Origin: Echinometra lucunter
Taxonomy: Eukaryota; Echinodermata; Echinoidea; Camarodonta; Echinometridae
Assembly: GCA_029962745.1 (NCBI GenBank)
Contig: CM057154.1
Coordinates: 28,741,763-28,805,762, forward strand
DNA length: 64,000 bases
Direction: 5' to 3'
Position numbers and translations under genes: made by a program. Of this stretch, positions 13,652 through 24,845 are shown in pieces. The notes under the pieces were generated by a model. The model saw nothing but the letters and a program-made list of their open reading frames with translations, was not told where the DNA came from and did not search any database. Position 1 is the stretch's first letter. Every line of letters begins with the position of its first letter.

Positions 13652-16600
13652 TTTTTTAATTTTTTATTTTTTTTGGTTCTGAAGGGGGGTGCGTTCGCAC
13701 CCTCCGCACCCCCCCTGGCGACGGCCCTGGAGTCTGTTAGGATTTTCCTACAAATCTACAGAATTTTTTCAAACAAACAGCAAGCAAACAACAAGGTCTT
13801 TAAGTGCTCATATTTTGCTCTTATTTTTCCACCAGGGGGGTGAAAGAAACTTCGATTTACAAATTTGTCAAAGACCAATGATAATGACGCATCTGGAGAA
13901 GAAAGGCGTCAAAGTTCTAGATTTCCAGGAAATAAATAAATTATTTGAACAATGTAAGAATGACCCACAAGTATGAGGTTAGCCACCAAAGTTCGCAGAA
14001 GTTGTGCCATTGAATACCACATTGGTATGCCAAGGGCTGATCGTACGATCAATATAATTTCGTCTTAAGTAGAAAGAGAAGGAGGAGGAGGAGGAGGAGG
14101 TACTGAAAAGGGAGGGAAGAAATGATGATTCGGGAAACAGATCTTAATGTCAGTGGCAGGAGAAGAGGGATGCTGCAAGTCTAGAAGGGAAGTAGATTGG
14201 TTGCAGCCCGTGTACGCAGCCGAGTGATGACTGGGGTCAAACATAGGTCAAAGTTTCGACAGGGAAAACAAAATAGTAATGTGGTAATAATCATAATATT
14301 ATCTAAGGTTTATTTTTAATGACAATGATAGAAAATAGTAATACATCGGTATACATGTATATGCATCGAAAATTGAAAAATCGTTTCGTAGATTAAAGGG
14401 AAAATATTACCATGATTACAGTTATTCCAACCGATACCTTCGATACCTTTGTAGACTTAGTGTGGCTGTGACTCTTTGGATGGTTGATTGTTGATGGAGC
14501 AGTTAATTCTATTTACACATTTTACTGACAAACTTCAAAGATCATGAACACTTTGGTTCTTGATTATGCCCGTTCGTTTTTATTTTTGCGTGATATATAT
14601 AATTACAATGAATAATGCACATTCAAGTCTCTACAAAGAGGTATAAAAAGACAACTTCATTGAATGTTCATGTTAATATGACGCTCCTTGAAAGCACACA
14701 TTCAATATTTTATGCTATGTTTGTGATCTGTACTTGACAAAAATCAAAAGGATTAACTTTTAGGCACTGATTCCCTTTTGCACTTGGACAAGTTGTAGTG
14801 AGTTGTTCAAAATATTGAAAGATATCCTACAATAGACTCTAGTTGTGGCCCCTTTTTGAAAATTATCGTAGAGCTTATATTAATTTGCTTCTTGGCAGTG
14901 TGTTGTAGTTGAATTACATATTTCAATGGAATATGTTCTGTAAGAAGGAGTGCTTTTTTGAAATATGAAACGAGATTGTCTTCATGTTTTCCTCCATAAT
15001 AGTTGCTCTTCATTGTGCTTTCTCGGTGGCGTAGTAGGAGAATGGGGCGCGGAGGCACGAATTCATGTGCCCTCTCCCAATCGAATGGCGGAAAAGGGGG
15101 GAAGAGAGAAAAAACAACAACAACAACAACAGAGAAATAAAATGACTAAGAGAGAGAGGGAAATGCAGTGAAAAAAACACGAGGGAAATGCAGTGAAAAA
15201 AACACGAGGGAAATGCAGTGAAAAAACACGCTACGACCCTCCCATATTCTCCCTTCACCGTCCTCGTTCTCTAGCATTTCTTTCACCTTTTATTCCTGAT
15301 GTCCCAACCGACGGCATCCCTTCATTGGTTGGAACCACCCTGCTATGCCCCCTTCTGTCTGAATAAATGATTTATAATTGTTATTATCTTTATTTTCCTT
15401 GTTGATATTGATTAGAATGCAAAGCAGTGTCTCGTGCTATTAACGCACTTTGACGATATGAATACGGAACCTCTTACAAGTCAATTGCTTTCCATGAAAC
15501 AAGGGCAAACGTTCTCAGAAGTAATCATCTGTTACTTCGAATTATTCTTTTCCATGCAATAATTGTCACATGATCTTTGGGGAGACGCTATCTTTCATGT
15601 TTTCCATCAAACGGTTGTTTGATATAACCCAAGAGGGCTCGAACCAGGTGCATCTTAATTCGAGCCAGGCACCTCGTGAAATTTCATATTGCCCGTCCAA
15701 TCCTTGTACCTTTCCCCGCGTGGAATAGGGGTTGACAGGTACTAGTTTGAAGGGGGCATGACCGTGATTCCCTTCTGTTATCAATGGAATAGTTGGGGAA
15801 GGGGAAGAGAAGGAGAGATTTAGAGAGGGATGAAGAGAGAGAGAGAAAAAAAATTATACTAAGGAGAGGATTAGATAAATTGAAAGGGAGAGAGAGAGAG
15901 AGCGCGAGAGAGATGAGAAGGGGTTGATTAAAAGAATGATTGGGAGAGGTGTTAGTAAAGGTGAAGAGGAAGGGTTTTAAAAGTATGCCAGAGAGGGAAA
16001 AAAATAATGAGAGACAGAGAGGTAGAGAAGGAGGGGAGAGAAAGATCAGGGAAGAGGAAAAGAAAAATAGATCGGATCGGAGAGCCAGATGAAGAGAGAC
16101 GTGAAGTGAAAGAGATAGAGATAGAAACACAGGCAGATAGAAAATGGGAGAGAAACTTGCATGAAGAGAGATACAGAGAAATAAATGGAAAGAGAGAGAG
16201 AGAGAGAGGTTTAACAGGATGACTTATACACCTATATGCTTTAAGTAATGACATAGTGCAGTTGGGGAGGAAAGAGAGAAGAAGAGAACCAGTATCACGT
16301 GGAATTTATGCACCATGTTTTGTTTGCATCGTTACGCATCGCACTCTTAGGGCATCTGTTGTTTGGGCATATGTCATGGAGTAAACTACTCCAGGGGATT
16401 GTGACTCAAGTTTGATTCTTAGCCTGCCAAGTTATCCCCATCCCCCTCCCTCTTACCCCTACCATTTCCCCTCCCTCCTCATATCCCTTATAATAATGTG
16501 AAGGGATGATTAATTATTTGTTCGTTTGTTCGGTTGGAGTTGCATGAATTGACGAAGTCACCCTACAACTGAACCAATTTAATCATATTCTCATGAAATT

Positions 16601-19305
16601 ATTGAAGCTTTATTATGAATTATGGTGATACTGGTCTTCTGAACAAGATTAAGATTTTTGCATGATTATTATGACCTTGTGATTAACAACACTAGGTAGT
16701 TCATGTTATGAAAACTTCAGGAAAGTGTCCTGCTTTTCAAGTTAGGCGACTATTAGTGTTGATGTTCGGAGAAAAGAAATGAGTGAAGCACCTACAATTA
16801 AAATATCAAAGGTTTACAAGACATTTCGGGATTAGCATAAAAGCTGTTCCTTGCCAGCACATCGATTCTGTCATGCAATTTGCAAGATATAGTCTTTAGA
16901 AGACATTGCTTGGAACTGAGTTTGTAAGGGACGAGATGAAGCATTGTTGGGGGGACAGAGAAAGGAGAAAAAGTGGTCAGGAAATTCGACATACTCTGAC
17001 TCAGTCTCAAACTTTCATAGGGTCATTCAGAGTTCGACTGAGCTAGCTTCACTTGTATTGTTTTGTCCCACTCGTGCATATCAATCAACACACTGAAAAG
17101 CACAAGAATTGAATCTTTAACCTACTATTCAGCTGTCAACTCAAAGACTGATTCAGGAATACATTCTTCATGTTTCTATGTCGGGGAAAATTTAAAAACA
17201 AACATATCAAACTTTCAAATGTGAATTGTAATGATTGTGAGTATGTGCTATATAACTTGCTACATCTGTACTTTCCTTACTGCAACAATCATTCACAGTT
17301 TGTTATAGGAAGCTAAAATGACATGAAGCCCTTCAACATGATTTTCTTTCTTTTTGTACCAGGCATGAGAAGCTGCATAATTTTGATGAACATATCTATT
17401 TAATGATTATGTAGAGAAAGAAAATTGTTATCTTGTAGATTTTGTTTAGGCATAGCAAACTTTTAAGATAGAACTCCTTTTGAAAATTAATCTTATATTA
17501 TCGTAAGAACCCCCAATGTCCTTTGAATGGTTTGATTGTCAAACTGAAAAGAGCAAGCACTTTTGATATCCATGCCATATTCTATTCAATTCTGCTTGAT
17601 AGGGAAAGGTATAGATTTATAACATAGCTTTCTTTTAAGCGATTTATTGTAATTAAACATTAACATACACTTCCATCCACTTTATGTTTCCTTGTTATTC
17701 AAACAAATGTTAAAATACTCAGACGTTTACTTTTATCGAAAGGATTTATCTTTACTATAAATATCGTGAAGATTTGTAGGGCCTACCCAATGCCATACTT
17801 GCCCAAATGGGGAAGTTGACGATGATTCTCTGTTGGAAGTTATGATTACTAATTAGATATTTTTGATAATCTTAGGTATGCAGCACTTATTCTTATAGCT
17901 GAGACCATATTAGGCAATCCTGCAGAACAGATGTTTTCTGCAGGTGCTGGATCCACACGCTGTTAGGAGCACAGATGAAAAATTGCAAGAAGGGAAGTCC
18001 ACATTAGACTAGACTTATTACTCGGTGACCTCCCATACAATGAGTTTCTTCAGACACGTCAGGCGGACTAAGTTTCAGTAACAATTAAGTCTATCGTGAT
18101 ACAGCAAATTGGATTCAAGATTCATCATCCTGCTTTTATCACTGTTGCTCTATAATAGTGATGTAATTCATGTATAGAGAATAAAGAAGAAAGGAAACTC
18201 AGACTCGAAATGCCCCGGATGGGGATTTGTCGAGACAATTTTAAAACGTAACCGTTGTTAGTCAAATTAATCATCTTACCTGGACGACATGTTTGAAAGA
18301 AAGGCAAGAGGCCCACTGTTGGAGATAAAGATCTTCATGGTCAGTTGTCTGGATTAAGTTTACCTGTAGACATTCAGTCAGACAGTTTGATCCTATAATG
18401 GGCAGGTGTACCAAGTCCAAGTAAGACCATATCTAAGGGGTTCCCCAAAAAAAAGCAAAAATCGAAAAATCGAAAAAGAAAAACAGAAGAAAACGACACA
18501 ACACAAACAACAAAAACAAGAGCAAAATCCGAAAATTAAAAAACAGCAGCAGAAACGCCATCAAAACCATGTCCATTTTATATTCAGGCATTCTTGGGCT
18601 TATTGGGGGAGGGGGGGGGGTCACCCCTGCCCCCATAACGCCACCTTTGGTCATACCTGTGTGTATCTCTGGTCAGACGATCAAGGGACCGATCAGAAGT
18701 CACTTGACACAAAGATTTGCAATCATTCGCAAAGTTGTAAACAGCCATTCAAGACCATTGTTTCATGTGCATCTCGTTCAAAAAGGTGACCCTGGACGAA
18801 TCAGAATGGTTGTTTTAAATTTGCGATTGATCGCAAACCTTTGTGTTACGGGCCCCCGGGAGTCTCTTGACGATGTTTGACGCGCCAAACAGACTTCCAA
18901 GAAATTTGCCCCCCGCGCATTAACTTCTCTTCCTGTCTGCATTAGTCTTTCTCCCCTCTCTCCCTCTTTCTCTCACACTCAGCTTTTGGTCTTTCTTTGT
19001 TTCACACCTTCTCGTTATTTAGCTTTTATCATTTCGTCCTTCTTTCTATCCCCCTCTCTTCCCTTTGCCACCTTGAACGCCTTCCATCTATTCCCTTCTC
19101 CTTTGGGCGTCTTTCACGCATATCTTCTCCCTCCGTCGCACAGAAGTCTAACTTTTAAGGAAAAGTCTTAACACCTTAAACTCAATTTTTCATTCAAGTC
19201 TGACCACCACTACACTACAAGCACAGTATATACCTACATTTCTTCGTCTTCAGTTCGGTTTTTCTTCTAGGTTAAGATTCCTCTCAGGACTTGTGGTTTT
19301 TGTGT

Positions 19306-19340
<35 letters not shown>

Positions 19341-21003
19341 TTCCTTGAATTGGGTTGAACGCCTCTTTGTTTTACATTGTCTTATAATCTCCCAAACATC
19401 ACACTACATTATTTACAAAAAATATTCAACACATTTTTCTGGAAATAGAAAGCAATTATTTTTGCAATTGCTATTGACTACGAAGCATAGCATTTGCAAA
19501 TTTTGTCATCTATACTTTAGAAAGTGCAGAAATTCATTTTTAAAAATCAATACGAACTTTATAAAATCAATATAAGTGCTAAAACATCTGTTTTAAAAAA
19601 GCAATATAGGTGAAGAAATGCGATAGTGGGCATGTGTCGAGAGAGGCTTTACAAACTAACAACGCTTCATTACGTTGTATTCACTTGTATTGTATTGTAA
19701 GACTTTTAGTTATATAAATTGTACAATTGGAAAAAAATGACGGTTAACTCCTGCACATCAAATGGAAGAAAATGTTTATTTGAATTTGAATTTGAATTTG
19801 AAAAGTATCTACTTGTAAATGATTGTAATAAAAGGAAACATCAGTTTCATACATCTTTTTCCTTTTCCATCTCGTTTCATCTTACAGTGACCCAGCCTTG
19901 GTATTATGGTCGGATGCTACGTCAGGAGTGTGAGTACCTGATGCTCTCACAAGGGAAGTCCAGGCAGTACTTGGTCCGGGATAGTTCTCATAGGGTGAGT
20001 CTTCATCCCTTCCATTCATGGACGTCATTCGGGGGAGGGGGGGGGGGGGTAGGGAGACATGTCTCCCTAAATTTTTAAGGGTTGGGTGCTGTGGAGTATG
20101 TCCCTCAAAATTATGGCAGTTTTTTCAGAAAAAAAGAAGAAAAAAGAAAAAAAGAGAGAGACACCTAAAACGCCAAGGACATTTTTTTTTGCTTGATTGT
20201 CAGCGAATGTTGAGATATAATGAGACACCCGTCAAAAAATTTGTAATGTGTACACCCTCCCCCCCCCCCGACAAATATCAAACTGATTGATGCCATTGCT
20301 TACGTTAAATTTAGTCATGAAACTTTATTCAGTTCATTATGTACTCGAATTGAGAAAGGGTTAAAAATCCTCAAAATATTATTCCATGAGATTGCAGACA
20401 GACAATTGTGATAATATTTGACAATTTCTGGTGACAGAAAATAATTGAGAAACAATGAGAAAGGCTAGATGCGGGAGATGAAATTGAAATGAGAAAAAGA
20501 TGCATGTGGGTAGTCTATAAATTTGCCAAATAGGATAAACTCTGTGGTGTCATTTTTGAAATACCACCTCATTCATAATAACAATTGCGAAAGCGCCATA
20601 TAATTTCCCTTGATTAAATCAAGGTTATTACTTTTGCGAATTTTGTAGCCGAATAAAGATTATGTCATACACCTAGATGCTCAGGAGGCTAAGGACCCAT
20701 TTCGAAATAATGAAGCACAGAGTATTAGAGAAAGAATGAGATGTGGTGTTGCCATAATTCTAATCATTTTTGTTTTGTCCCCCATATTTGTAGGCTGGAG
20801 ATCTGATGCTGTCTGTACTTTACGGATCCAAGGTCCATCATTATGTAATTCAGACTACCGAAGATAAGAAGTTCCAAATTGCCCACCACGACTTCGACTC
20901 CGTGGAGGCCATCTTGGATTTCTACCACAAACACGTCATCATGTACTCGCCGCAACAGGAGCAGGTTTATCTGGGTGAGCCGTTCATTTTCAGACGGCGA
21001 TAA
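2323..21003 (+). CDS. SH2-domain adaptor protein gene, 5' end outside window
   Basis: Five exons (2323-2788, 7367-8434, 11415-12222, 19888-19994, 20794-21003) share one reading frame. All four internal junctions are GT-AG with matching phases (0, 0, 1, 0), and together they encode 885 residues before TAA. The first ~780 residues are Ser/Pro-rich and look disordered, with proline motifs (RPPPLPDL, KPVPLPR, RPVPAPR) that suit SH3 ligands and three YxNV sites that suit GRB2 SH2 binding if phosphorylated. Residues 785 to ~880 form one SH2 domain with the Trp start, YLVRDS as the FLVR strand (Arg811) and a KVHHY strand carrying the beta-D His. The domain end resembles NCK/CRK-type SH2 domains, but no SH3 domain is present in this window. 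The role inferred is a cytoplasmic phosphotyrosine adaptor. I do not recognise the orthologue. The first exon enters in phase 2, so at least one upstream coding exon is missing. Confidence 0.85.
2789..7366. other. Intron of the SH2 gene
   Basis: AT-rich intron between phase 0 exons. The only coding-like block is at 4674-4832, described separately. Otherwise I see poly-A/T tracts and a G run near 6037, with no transposon protein. Confidence 0.7.
4674..4832 (+). CDS. Candidate alternative terminal exon (unproven)
   Basis: After a pyrimidine-rich stretch and CGGAAG, an open frame in phase 0 runs PRRGLTKGFEGSQ to an acidic WLEYVTAWDYELSAF segment and a TAG. Phase 0 matches the exon ending at 2788, and AATAAA-like sequences follow within 60 nt. 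If used, it would give a short isoform with no SH2 domain. The acceptor is weak and I do not recognise the peptide, so this may be chance or a decayed gene piece. Confidence 0.22.
   Translation, partial: PRRGLTKGFEGSQGRKIGTEADDDPGRDDWLEYVTAWDYELSAFTGTHVYPM
7367..8434 (+). CDS. SH2-adaptor exon b with YxNV docking sites
   Basis: The acceptor is CCTCAG|CAATCG and the donor CATTCG|GTAGGG, phase 0 at both ends, 356 codons. It starts with an SP-rich basic part (TPPSSPPRRR), then an acidic aromatic patch (DDFEAEEGFWDYEDAM). Three tyrosines sit in a YxNV context: YDNV (codon at 7772), YMNV (8348) and YENV (8390). KPVPLPRNQR near 8172 is a class II PxxPxR SH3 ligand. Reading through the donor gives seven more codons and a TAG at 8453, which I take as intron. 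Confidence 0.88.
8435..11414. other. Intron of the SH2 gene
   Basis: AT-rich intron. It contains a clean antisense coding block at 9621-9803 (separate entry), a C run near 10770 and no recognisable transposon protein. Confidence 0.7.
9621..9803 (-). CDS. Orphan antisense terminal exon, unknown protein
   Basis: On the minus strand AAACTTTCAG is followed by 60 codons without a stop, ending in TGA (9621-9623). The peptide starts VDQPGQLVMDCVYKQSL, has a CCWAD motif and ends FECLKDNA. The clean acceptor, unbroken frame and balanced composition look like a real last exon. I see no partner exon in the 1.6 kb upstream on that strand. It may be the end of a gene nested in the SH2 intron or a fragment of a duplicated gene. 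An ATTAAA about 190 nt downstream could serve for polyadenylation. I do not recognise the family. Confidence 0.45.
   Translation of the reverse strand, partial: VDQPGQLVMDCVYKQSLTERDKDCCWADAGKFSRYFDLDHHQRIKELDDTIMFECLKDNA
11415..12222 (+). CDS. SH2-adaptor exon c, Ser/Pro/Gly-rich linker
   Basis: The acceptor is TTTGCAG|GAACGT and the donor ACACATG|GTAAGC, entering in phase 0 and leaving in phase 1, 808 nt. The segment starts ERPLSSSDSPRIS, contains RPVPAPR and then a long Ser/His/Gly-rich stretch with many SP sites. No folded domain is visible. It reads as a disordered linker between the docking sites and the SH2 domain. The in-frame ATG at 11337 lies in intron. Confidence 0.87.
13451..13729. 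mobile_element. Non-autonomous DNA transposon (MITE), 279 bp
   Basis: Terminal inverted repeats CAGGGCCGTCACCAG (left) and CTGGCGACGGCCCTG (right) match with one mismatch. A 5-bp direct repeat GAGTC flanks both ends. The interior is poly-C and poly-T with no coding content, which fits a small non-autonomous element. Confidence 0.65.
15156..15229. repeat. Tandem repeat, 25-bp unit, three copies
   Basis: The unit GAGGGAAATGCAGTGAAAAA plus AACAC repeats at 15161, 15186 and 15211, counted at AAATGCAGTG. The copies are nearly identical, so the expansion is recent. Confidence 0.85.
15785..16215. repeat. GA-rich low-complexity tract
   Basis: Long purine-rich tract of AGAGAG and GGGAGA runs. The open frames across it, including the reverse-strand leucine/serine-rich ones, follow from the composition. 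Confidence 0.8.
18697..18856. mobile_element. Fold-back MITE fragment
   Basis: ACACAAAGATTTGCAATCAT on the left pairs with ATTTGCGATTGATCGCAAAC and CTTTGTGTTACGGG on the right. The end sequence resembles the GGGCCCCGTAACACAAAGC terminus of the palindrome at 33864-34055, so both may belong to one superfamily. Confidence 0.5.
19888..19994 (+). CDS. SH2-adaptor exon d, N-terminal half of SH2 domain
   Basis: The acceptor is TCTTACAG|TGACC and the donor CATAGG|GTGAGT. The exon is 107 nt, entering in phase 1 and leaving in phase 0. It encodes QPWYYGRMLRQECEYLML followed by QYLVRDSSHR. The WYYG start, the alpha-A Arg792 and the beta-B Arg811 of the FLVR motif are all present, so phosphotyrosine binding should be intact. 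The split valine codon (G + TG) confirms the join to the exon ending at 12222. Confidence 0.9.
19995..20793. other. Intron splitting the SH2 domain
   Basis: Intron in phase 0 inside the SH2 domain, between the SSHR and AGDL residues. It carries a G run (20033-20049), an A-rich patch and a C run near 20260. No other feature is seen. Confidence 0.7.
20794..21003 (+). CDS. SH2-adaptor terminal exon e, C-terminal half of SH2 domain
   Basis: The acceptor is TATTTGTAG|GCTGG and the stop TAA is at 21001. It encodes 69 residues in phase 0, starting AGDLMLSVLYGSKVHHY and ending in an FYHKHVIM helix and strand, then YLGEPFIFRRR. The SH2 domain lies at the extreme C-terminus, leaving only a short basic tail. 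A decayed copy of the last ~125 bp of this exon follows directly downstream (21035-21160). Confidence 0.9.
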   Translation, partial: AGDLMLSVLYGSKVHHYVIQTTEDKKFQIAHHDFDSVEAILDFYHKHVIMYSPQQEQVYLGEPFIFRRR

Positions 21004-21034
21004 TGGTTCTCCGGGATCTCCCATTTTGATCTGA

Positions 21035-21160
21035 GTCTGACTTCGTGGAAGCCACACTACCATAAACAAGTGATCTTGATTGTACTTGCTGCGCCACAAC
21101 AGCGAGCAGGTCTATCTGTAGGTGAGCTGCTTTCCAGACGGCGATATAATGGTTCTCGAA
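21035..21160 (+). pseudogene. Degenerate tandem copy of the SH2 terminal exon
   Basis: The segment repeats the end of exon e in order: TTCGTGGAAGCC matches the exon's TCCGTGGAGGCC, followed by a diverged CCAC...AAACAAGTGATC block, then GAGCAGGTCTATCTG, GTGAGC and CAGACGGCGATA, and finally TAATGGTTCT. Small indels break the frame. It lies in the 3' UTR and encodes nothing. Confidence 0.75.
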
Positions 21161-21494
21161 TTCCGGGCCCTGCGAACTCCGCCTAACTTTGATTGAAATG
21201 TTGGTCATCATACAAAGTGGCCGTAAAAGTTTCTGGGTTCTTCAGAAGCCTTTGTAAATTTCGACGACAGAAACATGTCGCTGAATATTAAGATCATGCA
21301 GTTTGCTTTGGTTTGTTATGTGGGACCCGTTTAAGGATATGTCTCACATTTCTTAACGAATACAGAAATAGGTATTTAATTTTCTTGTAGAAGAAGATGA
21401 GGTTCTAAGTCTATCTGAAGACTGGCAGGCTTTTATAGGCGATGACAGACCGGGTCGCTATGGCTGTGTGATTTTGTGTGATACCTTCTTGAAA

Positions 21495-21500
21495 AATAAA
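21495..21500 (+). terminator. Polyadenylation signal AATAAA of the SH2 gene
   Basis: AATAAA lies about 490 nt after the TAA stop. A second AATAAA is at 21703-21708. Either would give a 3' UTR of ordinary length. Use is inferred from position only. Confidence 0.5.
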
Positions 21501-23254
21501 ATGTAAAAATATTTTTATAACTTTGAGAATAATCATTTTGAAAATTGTACATTTAATGAGATTCTGTATAATTGACGCTTTTCTATGAAGTAGATATATA
21601 GCTCTGTAAATAAGATTTTTTTAATACTAGTATAAAGTGTGAATGATAATGATCTTTAGATACCTATCATCAAATAAGGTTAAAAAAAAAAGTAATTGCA
21701 TGAATAAAATTGCATTTTTACGAGGAAATTTACGTTCATTGTATCTTTTTTTGACCAAGTGTTTTTGCTTTAGTATTTGAATATAAAAAAATTGTCATTT
21801 AAGAAGGAAACGAATATAACTAAAAAAAAAAACGTATCTTCTACATTTTGACTAAGTGTTTTTGCTCTATCATTATTTTGAATATAAAGAATTTCCCATT
21901 TAAGAAAAGGAAACGAATATATCGGAAAAAAACGCAACAGCATAAATGCAATATTATGATCTACATCAGTTATTAATGATTTTCAATATAGTCTCCTTTG
22001 ACAGAATGTCGGGATAATCGCATATTCAACAGATTTTAATGATGAATTACCAGGGGAATGCCTGTCGTTACTTTTGCATATAATTCGTAATTATGATTTA
22101 GATTAGAGCTTCTTAAATCTCTTGACTACAATGTATGTTCCTGACACAAGATTTTGTGGATGAGATATATGAAAATCAGCCATAGGAACCAGCGGCTAGA
22201 TATATTCTTCTAACTTTGCTTACCCCCTCCCCCCATTCCTCCGCGATAATTATTTCAACCGAAGTTTAAACAAGATGACGCTGTGCTTTCGCAATCTCGC
22301 AATTATTTCAACTGGAAGTTGGTATAATAATTTCGTACGGGAACCGGGTGGTTCCTTTATTATGGAAATGGGAAAATCATTCTATTGAAACCACAGGAAT
22401 GATTTGAAGAAAGACTTAAGCACAGTTCCAGGAGGAAAGAAAAACTAGAGAGAGAAATCTGGCAGATATATTACGATGGTGATCTATCATTGTGATACCT
22501 AGAGCTACTGTTTGTAGCTCGTATGGCGCGATTATTCTCGGCATTTTCTGTCTTATCTTTGGAACTGTGCATAGGAAACTGTAAAGAGCTGGAAATTGAC
22601 ATTGAAGCAATTGCTGTAGGAAGTGATGTACTCACATCGATAGATGGGATAAGCAAGCTGGCGCCATTTTAATACAATTCACATATCTACGTTAGATATG
22701 AACATAGACGGGCATGTCCAATTTGCTTTTATATTTTTGGAAAGTTTCTCTCCCCCCCCCCCCCCCCCCGAATGTTAAATCTTAGAAATACAATGAACTT
22801 GTATCTTTCGAAATATTCATCCCTCGTGATCAACTAGAGTAATAATTACTAGATCGATATGAAAGAAATTGGTGGTGCAATATTAAGATAAAGTTTGCTG
22901 CCGACTTCATTGCGTCTAAGAGGTAGCGTACGGTGTTGGGTGACGATTGGATATTTGATTAATATTCGGTTGAGAGTTAGGTTTAGGTAAAATTTGTGGT
23001 ATGGGGTTGAAGTTAAAGGTTTGATACAATCAAAATGTAGGTGTAATTCATGACTTTGGTAATTGTTTTTTTTATTCGTTTGTTTTTGTATTTGCATGCA
23101 TTACCTGAGAGATTGTATTAATATTCCTCAGGCGGTGTGGTGATATACATATACTTCATGGCAATTAAGCAATAATGTCGATGCATCCACTCATCTCATC
23201 GTAAATGTGACGAAATCTCTTGTACTATTAACGGAATGCACTTCTTTGTAGCGA

Positions 23255-23506
23255 CGGTTCAGTGCAACAAAGGGCTATCCGCAGTTTTGTAAATTTTGAT
23301 AAATCTTGAAATGAAGATTTGTTGCACTGACACACTGCAGTTTAAAGCAGATAGCCATATCTATTTTGGGTGATACCCAGCTGCAGCAAAGTTTGCTGTA
23401 GAAACCATAATTACCAATGGGTTCCTGGTCTCTACTGGATCATTTTGATTTTGAAATCTCATTTTGTCCAAAAATGCAGATGGCCATTTGTTGCACTAAA
23501 CCCTCG
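23255..23506. mobile_element. MITE with ~30-bp inverted ends
   Basis: The left end CGGTTCAGTGCAACAAAGGG is mirrored by the right end GGCCATTTGTTGCACTAAACC, and similarity continues inward (CTATCCGCAG / CTGCA...TGGCC). An internal TTTGTTGCACTGACAC block repeats the terminal motif. No coding capacity. Confidence 0.55.
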
Positions 23507-24059
23507 ATATGTTTCTATCTTAATCTACTTCGAATATTACGTGTACTGAGGAGATGCAAAGTATTCGCTATTATACCGGTTGAAAATGAGTGCGGTACAG
23601 TTTTGTTTTGCAAATCATGTGATATAGCATCCTGATGATTCATGATAGTGCAACGAATGCATTAATAAAATGTTATTTCTTAGAAATTAATTGTCAGTTG
23701 TATTCTATGGAAGTCATAGTATGGAAATAACCTGTACGGAAAATTCACACATTAAATCATGAATGGGACTTCTAAATGAAATGGGGTGTATGTGTGTGTG
23801 GCTTGAAAGAGAAAGAGCTAATGCGGGGAGAAGAATTAAGTGGGGCACCCGGGGATTGTAAAAGCTAAAAGGGGAATGAAAGAGTGTGTTGATGAGAGGA
23901 AGAGGGGGTTATATCAAACCAAACTGAAAGATGACAATGTGCAAGAGTTGACCCTTGATAGCACATCGTAAGAGAGGATGAGGTGGAACAGGAGAAACAA
24001 CAAAGACACAACCAAAAACACACTGAAAATAAAAACGTGCACTCAGTTCGTCTTTGTCT

Positions 24060-24845
24060 CCGGCCATGCATTTCTTGCTCTAACTTTTCTGTCCATTTCT
24101 CCCTCTGTCTCTTCCCCACCCACCCCCCCCCCTCTCTCTCTCTCTCTATCTCTCTAGTACATCAAAAATTTTCAAATTCCTTTCTGCAAATCATTTTTCT
24201 CTTTCCTTCCCTTTTATTATGCATGCTTTCCACATGTTCATTTCCTTTCAGCCTTTTTTTTTCCCCATTCCTCTCTCTTTCTCATATACACTACCTCTCT
24301 TTCTTTCCTCTTTTTGCCATCTCTATTTTGTAAAGTCCCTTTTCTCATTACCAGTTTCTTACTTTTACTGTGTCTTTATCTCTGATGAACTTCAAATTTC
24401 CTTTAATAATCTCTCTTTCTCTCTTCCTCCCCTCTTTTGCGCGTGCTCTCTCTCTCTCTCTCTCTCTTAATCCCCTTCTCTCATTTGTTATCACCAGTTT
24501 CTTGCTTTGTTGTGTGTCTTTACCTCTGATAATCATCGTTTCCTTTAATAATCTCTCTCCTCTCTTCCTTCCTATTTTGCTATCTCTCTCTTTCTTGTAT
24601 ATTCCCATTTCTCATTTCTAAAAACCAGTTTTTTACTTTCTCTGTGTCTAATGATCATCCAAAATTCCTGTAATAATCTCTCTCCTTCTCTTTTGCTATA
24701 TCTCTCTCTTTTATTTCCCCTTTCTCATCTTTTTTTTTTTTACCAATTTCTTATTTGTTGTCTTTATCTTTCCTTTAATAATCTCTCTCCTTCTCTCTTC
24801 CTCCCCTCTCCATGTCTCTTGCTCCCTTTCTTCTTCTCTTCTATT
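24060..24845. repeat. Polypyrimidine ladder with degenerate ~105-140 bp units
   Basis: The + strand is almost entirely C and T. The phrase CCTTTAATAATCTCTCT (or CCTGTAATAATCTCTCT) recurs near 24400, 24541, 24669 and 24774, each followed by CTCTCTTCCT-like runs and an ACCAGTTTCTT or ACCAATTTCTT phrase. This strand asymmetry can form triplex DNA. Confidence 0.65.

Larger units (their letters stand above)
12223..19887. other. Large intron of the SH2 gene
   Basis: This 7.7-kb intron separates the linker exon from the SH2 exons. It holds a small TIR element (13451-13729), a 25-bp tandem repeat (15156-15229), a GA-rich tract (15785-16210), an A-rich tract (18440-18560), a fold-back element (18697-18856), a poly-T run (19306-19339) and a TTTGAA hexamer repeat (19773-19801). 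The remainder is plain AT-rich sequence. Confidence 0.7.

Noticed and set aside
13836..13970. Exon-like block (acceptor CCACCAG, 45 codons, donor CACAA|GTATGA) inside the SH2-gene intron
   Set aside because: It needs phase 0 on both sides, but the flanking exons join in phase 1; inserted there it would read a stop at once. I recognise no homologue.
15630..15680. GGTTCGAGCCC on the minus strand as part of a tRNA
   Set aside because: Only a short imperfect inverted repeat is present, with no acceptor or anticodon stem.
19773..19801. Glu-Phe repeat peptide (EFEFEFE)
   Set aside because: It is a TTTGAA hexamer microsatellite in intron just before a splice acceptor.
22523..22672. 49-codon open frame starting MARLFSAFSVLSLELC
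   Set aside because: No splice context, no recognised domain and only modest length; it may be a decayed element piece but I cannot support it.
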